Source of the DNA: Macrophomina tecta
Taxonomy: Eukaryota > Ascomycota > Dothideomycetes > Botryosphaeriales > Botryosphaeriaceae
Assembly: GCA_024180945.1 (NCBI GenBank)
Contig: JAKSGN010000007.1
Span: 744,001 to 808,000, forward strand
Reading direction: 5' to 3'
Length of the DNA stretch: 64,000 nucleotides
Of this stretch, positions 34,534 to 42,465 are shown one piece after another. The notes under the pieces are model-generated. The model was not told the origin of the DNA and did not search any database. It saw nothing but the letters and a program-made list of their open reading frames with translations. The number at the start of each line of letters is the position of its first letter. Positions within the stretch are counted from its first letter, which is position 1. The position numbers were made by a program, and so were the translations under genes.

Positions 34534-36389
34534 ACGTGGTTGATAACCGAGCTGCGCATACAACCGAGCTGCGCACCCCACCACCAAAATCCATCCTACC
34601 TACCTTCAAACGCGATGCATCCACAACACCACACACTGACATCTTCTAACGAAGCGAGAATTAAGCTAGCTATACAATCTCGTAAACGAAACGCGTCTTT
34701 AAGCGAGCGACGCGCTGCGGCCCTCTACGCCGTTCCCCCAAGTACGCTCCGCAGCCGACGCGGTGGAGCGACCCCCCGACGCGATTGCGAGGCCAACGGG
34801 CGAAAGCTCAGCAAGGAAGAGGAGCTAGTGATAGTTGAGCGTATATTGGACCAGGATTTAAGAGGGTTTCCGCCTACGAAGCTTGCTGTGCGAGCAATGG
34901 CCGATAGGTTGCTAGCAGAGCGGGGTGGCAAGCCAACAGGCAAGCGCTGGGTGGATAACCTCATTAAGCGATCGCCTGCGCTCAGGGTTCGGATGAGACG
35001 TTCCTATGATCGCCAGCGAGCCTTGAACGAAGATCCAGAGGTGATTGGCAGGTGGTTCGAGCTGGTGCGCAATATAAAGGCGAAGTATGGCATCCTTGAT
35101 GAAGACAGCTACAACTTTGACGAGACTGGCTTTATGATGGGTGTAATCTCGACGCGGTACGTGGTTACAGGCTCAGAAGAACGCTGCGGCAAAGCGAAAT
35201 TAGTGCAGCCAGGCGATCGCGAGTGGACCACCGCGATTGAGTGTATCTGTGCCGACGGCTCTGTGATTCCCCCCTTCATCATCTTCGCAGGCAAGAAGCA
35301 CATCTCCACCTGGTACCAGGACGGCCTCGTGCCCGAGGATTGGCCTATTGGAGTCACCGAGAACGGCTGGACGACCAACGAGCTCGGAGTCGAGTGGTTA
35401 AAGCATTTTAACGCGCATACAAAGTCGCGTACCGTGGGCACGCACCGGCTGCTCATAATCGACGGTCACGAGAGCCACAACTCGCAGGATTTCCAGGATC
35501 TCTGTAGGGAGAACAGGATTATCGCTCTCTGTATGCCCCCACACGCGTCGCACCTATTGCAGCCACTTGATGTGGGTTGCTATTCGCCGTTGAAGCGCGC
35601 GTACGGTGATGAGATCTCGGCCTTGGCGCGCAGGCACGTCACCCATATCTCTAAGACCGAGTTCCTCCCAGCCTTCAGGGCAGCTCACGACCGGGTTTTT
35701 AAGAAGGAGAACATCCTTGCAAGCTTTAGAGGCGCTGGGCTAGTCCCACTAGACCCAGACGCGGTGCTATCCAAGCTTGATGTGAAGCTTCGTACGCCAA
35801 CGCCACCTGCCCTAGAGACCACCCCTTGGGAGCCCAAAACACCGCGCACTCTTCACGAAGTAGACTTCCAATCAGCCTTTGTCCTTAATAAGATTCCGCC
35901 TCCTGCAGGTTCTTCGCCAAGTTCCTTGAAAGAAGCTGTGGTTCAGCTAACAAAAGGCACTATAGCGATGGCACACGAACTGGTGTTGTTGCGCGCCGAA
36001 ATCACAGACTTGCGGGAGGCCAATAAGACTCTAACCAAGCGGAAATCAGGCAAGAGGAAGTATATCCAGACTAGAGGGTCGTTGACGGCAGAGGAGGCAG
36101 CTGAATTGATGGCTCCTAGCAACGTAGGTGGGCGGGATGAGGGTGGGGAGTCTTCGAAGAGGGCGCGCACGGGTGGGGATGCGACACAACAAAGGCGCTG
36201 CGGGCGCTGCGGTATGCTAGGACACAATTTGCGTACCTGCAAGCTAGATACTAATGAATTTAAAAATTCTAAATAAACTTGTTGCATTGCAATAGCTTGT
36301 TGTAGTGTTGAGATATTAGCCTGCAAAGTCGCGCGGCATTGGTAGGGTGCGCAGCTCGGTTGTATGCGCAGCTCGGTTATCAACCACGT
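34534..36389 (+). mobile_element. Element D, pogo/Fot1-type DNA transposon, apparently intact
   Basis: Matching inverted ends ACGTGGTTGATAACCGAGC, with AACCGAGCTGCGCA repeated at 17 bp. TA flanks at 34532-34533 and 36390-36391. Length 1856 bp. Eight bases lie between its left TA and that of A3. Its right end abuts the coding region of element E, which it interrupts. Confidence 0.92.
34615..36276 (+). CDS. Transposase of element D, intact
   Basis: A 553-aa frame starting MHPQHHTLTSSNEARIKLA. It has two DNA-binding helix-turn-helix segments (SERRAAALYAVPPSTLRSRR and RGFPPTKLAVRAMADRLLAE). The DDE domain has NFDETGFMMG, IIDGHESHN and LLQPLDVGCYS. The C-terminal CCHC knuckle is CGRCGMLGHNLRTC. 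An upstream in-frame extension exists only because the frame happens to stay open into A3; the ATG at 34615 lies inside the element at the same offset as in C. Confidence 0.92.
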   Translation: MHPQHHTLTSSNEARIKLAIQSRKRNASLSERRAAALYAVPPSTLRSRRGGATPRRDCEANGRKLSKEEELVIVERILDQDLRGFPPTKLAVRAMADRLLAERGGKPTGKRWVDNLIKRSPALRVRMRRSYDRQRALNEDPEVIGRWFELVRNIKAKYGILDEDSYNFDETGFMMGVISTRYVVTGSEERCGKAKLVQPGDREWTTAIECICADGSVIPPFIIFAGKKHISTWYQDGLVPEDWPIGVTENGWTTNELGVEWLKHFNAHTKSRTVGTHRLLIIDGHESHNSQDFQDLCRENRIIALCMPPHASHLLQPLDVGCYSPLKRAYGDEISALARRHVTHISKTEFLPAFRAAHDRVFKKENILASFRGAGLVPLDPDAVLSKLDVKLRTPTPPALETTPWEPKTPRTLHEVDFQSAFVLNKIPPPAGSSPSSLKEAVVQLTKGTIAMAHELVLLRAEITDLREANKTLTKRKSGKRKYIQTRGSLTAEEAAELMAPSNVGGRDEGGESSKRARTGGDATQQRRCGRCGMLGHNLRTCKLDTNEFKNSK

Positions 36390-36391
36390 TA

Positions 36392-37458
36392 TATTGCGAG
36401 AAAGTTATCTTTGTTAATATGGTGGATTCCTTGGCGGACGCTTTCCTGAACCTCCTGACAGTACGAGCGCTTGAGGGGGGAGAAGTAGCTTACATTAAGC
36501 GGTTGGAGAAGATGCGAGGTATGCGCAGGCATACAGAGCGTGACGATATTATTTGCTATACAGTATTGGTCAAATTCGGGCGTTGCGTGGCTGCTGTGAC
36601 TATCGAGGATGAGGAGACGGTAGGCTCCCTTCGTATAAGACTCTGTGTGTGTATTGAAGTGCTTGATTCATTCAAATCCGAGCTGGTCTGTCGTCCAGCC
36701 ATTACTGCTTACAGCAATTACCTAGTTAGCCGGCAGTTCTCGATACCAGTTTGACTGGTGCACCTTCCCTACTAGGATGATGAACGGCGGAATCGCCCAG
36801 CCGGACGCGTTAATGCCCTCGATTGCCGTTGTCCACTCACGGTTCCCTGGTTGTACAGTAGTTGCTCGACCGGTCGTATTAGAGCTTGTGACGACCTTAG
36901 ATGTCGCAATTACCCCCATTATAAATCCTATCTCGTTAAAATTGTAGAAGTCGTCGTCGAGAATGCCGTACGAACAACGCGTCTCTTGAACACGCGTAAA
37001 CCACGCGTTAATCGTGTCTGGATCCTCGCATTTAGCGCGTTGTGAATAGAACTTTCGATTCTATTTCATTTTAAGCTCGGGCTGGTTGTTGATAAAACGA
37101 GATGTCTAGTTCTTGCCGACTGGCTAAGGTGGAGGATTATGGCCGCGCGCTGCGAGTAAACAGTCTGCCATCCTTCGTACATCGATGATCTGGGGAGGGA
37201 ATCCTCGTCGATCAAGGCTTAGGATCCACTCGACTAAAGCCTTCTCTTCGGACGGCTGTAGCTTTCGTTTTTGCGAGTTAGACGCGCTTTGTGAGGCTGT
37301 TCCATCAAGACGACGTTGGAGAGTTGTTCGAGGTATATCGTACGATGTTGCAGCCTTGCGAATGCTCGAAATTCGATTGTTTTGAACAGCCTGCTTAGCA
37401 AGAAGTAGTCTGCCCTCTTTCTGGTGTGATTCTTGGTTCTGTGTTGATGTCATTGCTG
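36392..37458 (-). pseudogene. Decayed transposase of element E
   Basis: Minus-strand pieces include KEGRLLLAKQAVQNNRISSI (helix-turn-helix), RRGFPPQIIDVRRMADCLLA, RAKCEDPDTINAWF, NFNEIGFIMGVIA (the usual D of D-E-I-G-F is N) and VQPGNREWTTAIEGINASGW. The next pieces lie in other frames and include HTSHLLQPLNV, again with D changed to N. Two of the three catalytic aspartates are thus lost (GAC/GAT to AAC/AAT, a G-to-A change). Several stops and shifts are present. Confidence 0.82.
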
Positions 37459-37534
37459 ATTTGCACGAGGGCGCGTTTTGGTGTTGGTGGGGTGGCCGGA
37501 TGACTGGTGTGGCCGGGTGAGTGGTGAAACACGT
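36392..37534 (-). mobile_element. Element E, truncated pogo/Fot1-type transposon
   Basis: Only the right end is visible: ACGTGTTTCACCACTCACC with CCGGCCAC repeated at 17 bp, and TA at 37535-37536. The first bases equal those of family A. On the left it is cut by element D, and no matching left end was found on the far side of the nest. Confidence 0.8.
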
Positions 37535-37539
37535 TAATT

Positions 37540-39565
37540 GCCACGTATTACACATAGATTCGAGAGTTACAGCAGCTGCAACTGCTGTAGCAGCTTCTTC
37601 CTCAATATTCGTGCTCTGCTGAGCCTGCTTAGCTGCTGATTGATTGATTGTACTCGTGATATTCTCAATGTCTGCAAATCGTTGATTGGGGTCTATCTGG
37701 ACGCGTTTACGAGGCTTTTTCGACTGAGTAATACTAAGTTGGTGTTTCAACCTAGAATTCTCTCCCTCGAGCGCTGCAGCCCTTGTGTTTGCAGCTGAAA
37801 GCGCCTTGCCTGCTTTTGTTACGGCGCAGCCTGCACGGGTTGATGAAGAGGGGAGCAACCCCACCAGAGGCGGGCAGAACCAAAGAAATGTGGGCCAAGG
37901 GTCACGTGACCCCGCGATCAGTCAGACCCACTCGCCAAGAGATTGAGCAGACCAACCCAACCGATCAGTAGGAAGGTCGCGATCAGTCACTGAGCGCAAC
38001 ACCTTCACTGAGCATACAGATTGTATACACTTTCTTACTTGTATATAAACCACACTCCTTAGATAGCTTTGACCTTCGTGGTCAACTTCAATAACAATTC
38101 GCACATTGTTAGTAACACGGCCTTCGCACACAGTGCTCAGTCTCATCACGTGTTCGACTTGCTCTCACCCTCTTCTTGTACCCACTCAAGGAAAACCCCC
38201 TCGACAGGTTTTCTCCCTCTCTGGTGTTTGGATCCTTAGAGGCAGAGGCCCGCTCGTTACAGCTTTCTGGAGCACCAACCGAGTCCTACGCGTGACTTTC
38301 TCTGACTTTTGAAGCTGCTGCTGAGCGTAATAGAAATCGTGAGGCTTCTGGGGCGTCCTAAAGAAGCTCTCCGTAGGCGAATGAAGCCGGATCTGGGTCG
38401 GAGGCGTGATGGGCCTGTGAGAGATTTGTGACGATTGTAATACGTGGTCAATGTTGAATGGGCATAGGCCAGCGGCTCGCCAGCCTGCTCGAATCACTCG
38501 TTCTGTAAGGCCTTCCTGCCTAGCGTGCTCGTAGCAGGTGATAAAGCGTTCCTTCTTAACAGGTGCTGCATCGTCTAGCGTAGAGAGCTCGAGAATTCGA
38601 CGACGGTACTTTGACTTGGCGACTGAGAAGCCTGTGAGATCTAGAGGCTGCAGGACGTGTGTGGAATGAGGAGGCAGAAAGAGGAGGTGGATCTGATGCT
38701 GTTTGCAGGTCCATAAGAAATCTATGCTGACATGGCTGCCGTGGCCGTCAAGAATTAGCAGCCGTGGTCGAACTGGAGTCGTAGAAGTCTCAGGAATGAA
38801 TACGCGCCGTAGCCACTCGCAGCCAATCTCATTTGAAGTCCAGCCATTCTCAGACGTAGTATAGAGCCAATCTGGGATAGACTCAGCTGGGAACCAGGTG
38901 GTCTGTAGAGACTGGCCTTTGAAGATAGCCACACACCGGAGCTTCTTGCCAGTCGCCGAAACACACTCAATTATTGAGACCCATTCGCGATTCTCTGGAC
39001 TTTTGATATAAGTCTTCTTTTTAGATGATCTGGCGAGGACCAGGGTGTTCGTACATACGCCTAGCGCTACTCCAGTCTCATCCATGTTGTGTATATCCTC
39101 CAGCCGAATGTTGAGCCTCTGTCTCGTACGCTCGAAGAGCTCTAGAAACGCGCGCACCTGAGCTGGTGTAGCGGCTTCAGCTCTAGGAGCTTCGAGCTTT
39201 CTACCAACAACAGAGGCGACGCGTGGATTGCGCTTAATGAAGTGTAGGAGCCAGAGCTTGCCAACAGGTTGCTGATCGCCGTTCATCCGTAGAATTCGAT
39301 TCGCCATTTCTCGAGCTCGAGCGTGTGAGGGAGGACAGCTGCGCGCGTCTTCTTCGAGTATCCATTCAACGAGAAAGTCTTCTTGCTGAGGGCTTAATCG
39401 CTGTTGGTGTTGATGGCTGATCGCGCTGTTTGACGCGCCATTCATGCGATTCCGAAGCGTGGATTCAGGGATACCGTACGCCTTAGCAGCAGCTCTTTTG
39501 CTAGGGTACGCGCCTGCGCAATGATCAGAGATAGCTAGCTCAATAGCTTGCTCTCGAGGATCCAT
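37540..39565 (-). pseudogene. Transposase of element F, interrupted by a solo LTR
   Basis: The frame starts MDPREQAIELAISDHCAGAY at 39565 and stays open to the LTR at 38261. It contains the psq-type helix-turn-helix, a Tc5-type helix-turn-helix, and the DDE blocks NMDETGVALG, ILDGHGSHV and LQPLDLTGF. Beyond the LTR the same frame resumes with AGKALSAANTRAAALEGE, a C-terminal coiled coil, and then KKPRKRVQIDPNQRF. Except for the LTR insertion the coding part seems undamaged. Unlike A-D it shows no CCHC knuckle. Confidence 0.88.
37817..38261 (+). mobile_element. Solo LTR (445 bp)
   Basis: The sequence runs from TGTTACGGCGC to CGTTACA and is flanked on both sides by the 5-bp duplication GCTTT (37812-37816, 38262-38266). 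A TATA-like TGTATATAAACC lies near 38040, which suggests transcription on the plus strand. No internal retrotransposon sequence accompanies it, so it arose by recombination between two LTRs. A partial copy lies at about 44590-44867. Confidence 0.88.
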
Positions 39566-39746
39566 AGTAAATTATGTGGTGTTGTAGGAAATCGCGATAG
39601 TTTGATTGTTACGCGTTGTGGTGGGGTGCGCAGGAACCCCCTCTGCGCAGAAACTATATAGCCGAGCTTAGCGAAATTCCGAATTCGAGGAGCCATTATG
39701 TATTAGCAGTGTATCGCAATATATACAGAACAGCAGAGACCCCACA

Positions 39747-42182
39747 CTATCCTTCCATAGCCTTGATATCATGAACAGCCTTGTCAAATGCTCGGAGTAT
39801 TGGCCCATACAGAATCTCTGGATCTTTTGGTGTCCCAGTGAAGAGTTCGTCCTTGTGGATAGGAAACAAGATTCCCCGCAACTCCCTACAAAGCGGCTTT
39901 ACACAGTCAAATTCTGGCGGGAACTCCCTCAAGATGAATCCAAATCCCTTATCTTCCGCTTTGCTCATGTGACCAAGCTTAGCATTTGCAATGTCCTCGT
40001 AGTTGCCTGTATACCAAGCGCGTAGCTTGCTCGTAGACTGGTCCCTTGGCTTATTCAAAAATTCCCAGGCACGACGGGCGCATTGCCAGATAAGGACATA
40101 GAAGAATGATTCGAGATCGTGGCGATATGTGTGAGAGATCCCAAGCAGCACCTCGATAGCCATGAACTCCATCGTGCCAGTGCGACAGCGGGCGCCGCTG
40201 CGCCCGCTGCCGAGCTCCTTGGCAAGGTCCAGGTCGATCAGCATCCCCATGAAGCCAGTCGTTTCGGGCTCGGTTATGATGATGTTGTTCTCGGAAATGT
40301 CCCGGTGCAGGATGTTGCCTTTGAGGTATAGGGACCTGTGTGCCTTGATGGCGTCGCGGAGCGCCCCCAGGAGCTCCGATTTCTTTCCGTACTTGTGGAT
40401 CGCCTGGCCAGCTGGGGAGATCACTAGACATCGAAAAACTCGATTATCATAGGGTCCGTTGTTGAGAGCGAGTAGACTCGTCCCCTGGGCTTCCTCCACA
40501 TCGTACGTAACCTCATTCTGCCCTTCGCTCGACCTTTGACTGTTGGATCTTGATCGCTTAGAGGGTTTCCGGCTGACATCAACCGACTTGCGCTTTCTCG
40601 ACTGCCTGTCGGCAATGCTTAGGCCATGGAGCTCGCTGAATGATCGAGAAACGGCGCTGGGAGGTTGAGACTGGGAGAAAGACTGCGAAAAAGATGACGC
40701 GGCGCTTGGAGGACCTCGGAAGGAGTAGGGCTTCGTAAATGTCAGGCCTGAGCGCATCTCATTGATGCTGGTTATGCGACGATGGCCGACCAACCTGGCA
40801 ATGCCCTCGACTCCTCTCTGTCGGGCCAATCTGAGCAGGTCTGCCTCAGGTTTTCGCCTGTCGGATGTCCACGAAAATTTGGTGACATAACTCCAATCCT
40901 CGGACTCCGGAGGCTTCGTGAGATAGCAAGACGTCCCACGGCAGACAATCGCGCGTTGGCGGGTGAAAGGCTGCGACTCCAGCCGCAGCTTCTTCCTAAC
41001 TGAGGCCCCGTCCTGCTCAATGTGTATCAAGCGACCGTCGCCATCCCGCTCTGTAAACGTGTCCAAGCCCAGTTCTTCCTCATTCATCATTGTGTAGCCG
41101 GCGATCACCTGTATGAACCGTTCGGGCTCCTCATGGATATCAAAAGCACCAGGACTGTAACATCCCGAGCGGTCAAATACCCAAACCTCCATCTTACGCC
41201 CGCAGATTGTAAACGCGTGAATATACCGACGTGTCGGCTGACAGGAGAAAACATCCCGCACGTATCGACCGATCTGGAGCAGCGTCCCCTTTTTGTTGTT
41301 GTTGGACGCCTTGAGTTCACCGATCACTTCGACGTCCCTCCAGTCGTGCGCTGCATCTGGTGGCTGCCCATTGTTTCGCTTGACAAAGAGATCGATTTGC
41401 CGCTGAGCTTCGGCACCGACAAGATCCTTCGGGTTCGTGGTCGAATAATAACGGCGTCGTCCCTCCGAGAGGAAGTCGTCCTGGAATCGGAACCACCAGT
41501 CCAGAACTTCGGCCTGCACGGGCGGATCAGGAAGATCGGTCCACGCGCCATCGACGTGTCGGTCCTTCATAGCCTCATAGACGCCCAAGGCACGGCGTGT
41601 CCAGTCTTTCCCCTCAAAGTATTTCTCGAAGAATCCTTCCACGTCGCGATACGTGCAGAATCTGATCTCCTCAAAGACCTTTCTTTCCACCACCTCACGT
41701 GTCTGTTCGGCGCCTTTCTGGGAAGCGGAGGAATGGGTAATAGGCGTGCTGTCGAACGTGGCCGGGACGCTTGCAGGAGGTGTCACTCGGGTGAGCGTGG
41801 TGATGAGATCGAGAACGGCGCTCCAGATCTTTGAGTCGGATGCGTTGTGGATGACGAGCTTCGTCAGTGGGCGATAGTAACTATAGTCGAAGTCTCCGTT
41901 TTGAACACGTCGAACGAGGACCGCCAGTTCGGAGACGACATTAAGACCGCTCGCTCTCAAGCGAAGATCGAGAGCCACTTCCGTCCCCATAAGAGCAGAG
42001 AGAAGTCGCGATATCGCCTTTTTGCGACCTTCTTTGGAGTCGTCGGTGGCGTCACCATGCGGACTCGAGATTGAGGCATAGGACTGCTCTGCATCCTGAA
42101 GTGACTTCCTCAGATGGTCCAGAGAGCCGCCCAAGGGATGACGCGCGATTACATCGCAATCATGCTCCGATAGAGTAGCCAT
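39747..42182 (-). CDS. FunK1-type protein kinase with N-terminal E-x-K domain
   Basis: A single-exon frame of 811 aa. The C-terminal half is a fungal-specific FunK1 kinase: catalytic loop HRDISENNIII and metal loop LIDLDLAKEL (DLD in place of DFG, as is usual for this family). AIEVLLGISHTYRHDLES follows, like the conserved APE-helix region. Upstream of the kinase, residues about 290-370 contain VIGELKAS, LLQIGRYVRDVFSCQPTRR and FTICGRKMEVWVFDR, which have the feel of a PD-(D/E)xK-type fold. A serine-rich linker holds basic runs (RKRKSVD, KPSKRSR). The biological role of FunK1 kinases is not well known. It stands between transposon debris on both sides but is itself undamaged. Confidence 0.88.
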   Translation of the reverse strand: MATLSEHDCDVIARHPLGGSLDHLRKSLQDAEQSYASISSPHGDATDDSKEGRKKAISRLLSALMGTEVALDLRLRASGLNVVSELAVLVRRVQNGDFDYSYYRPLTKLVIHNASDSKIWSAVLDLITTLTRVTPPASVPATFDSTPITHSSASQKGAEQTREVVERKVFEEIRFCTYRDVEGFFEKYFEGKDWTRRALGVYEAMKDRHVDGAWTDLPDPPVQAEVLDWWFRFQDDFLSEGRRRYYSTTNPKDLVGAEAQRQIDLFVKRNNGQPPDAAHDWRDVEVIGELKASNNNKKGTLLQIGRYVRDVFSCQPTRRYIHAFTICGRKMEVWVFDRSGCYSPGAFDIHEEPERFIQVIAGYTMMNEEELGLDTFTERDGDGRLIHIEQDGASVRKKLRLESQPFTRQRAIVCRGTSCYLTKPPESEDWSYVTKFSWTSDRRKPEADLLRLARQRGVEGIARLVGHRRITSINEMRSGLTFTKPYSFRGPPSAASSFSQSFSQSQPPSAVSRSFSELHGLSIADRQSRKRKSVDVSRKPSKRSRSNSQRSSEGQNEVTYDVEEAQGTSLLALNNGPYDNRVFRCLVISPAGQAIHKYGKKSELLGALRDAIKAHRSLYLKGNILHRDISENNIIITEPETTGFMGMLIDLDLAKELGSGRSGARCRTGTMEFMAIEVLLGISHTYRHDLESFFYVLIWQCARRAWEFLNKPRDQSTSKLRAWYTGNYEDIANAKLGHMSKAEDKGFGFILREFPPEFDCVKPLCRELRGILFPIHKDELFTGTPKDPEILYGPILRAFDKAVHDIKAMEG

Positions 42183-42465
42183 TTAGTCCGGCAACACGTA
42201 GAAAGCGTGACGACCGCTGTAATGAGGAGGTCGGCAGGCACAACGGACTTCCACAAGCCAGGTAAGATATCATGGGGAGGCTGCAAGAATGCGGATTCGG
42301 GGGGCTGAAAGATGTAGGAAGGCGTTGTGAAAGCGCGGAGAGTGATGTTGGCGCAGCTGGAGGCCGGGCCGGAATTTATCCGGTCCAAACTGGCTCGGCA
42401 ATCAAAATTGTTGGTACAAAATTCCGATAACTACCCCGACAGAACCTAGGAGCAACATTACATGC

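Larger units (their letters stand above)
37537..39658 (-). mobile_element. Element F, pogo/Fot1-type transposon split by a solo LTR and by E
   Basis: The right end near 39622-39658 carries CTGCGCA twice, 17 bp apart, with GGGG between. TA lies at the outer edge. The left end is missing: element E interrupts the sequence just after the transposase C-terminus. The outer boundary is approximate to a few bases. Confidence 0.75.

Noticed and set aside
36347..36754. 135-aa plus-strand frame
   Set aside because: It is antisense to the element E transposase; reversed, the sequence gives recognisable DDE-domain pieces.
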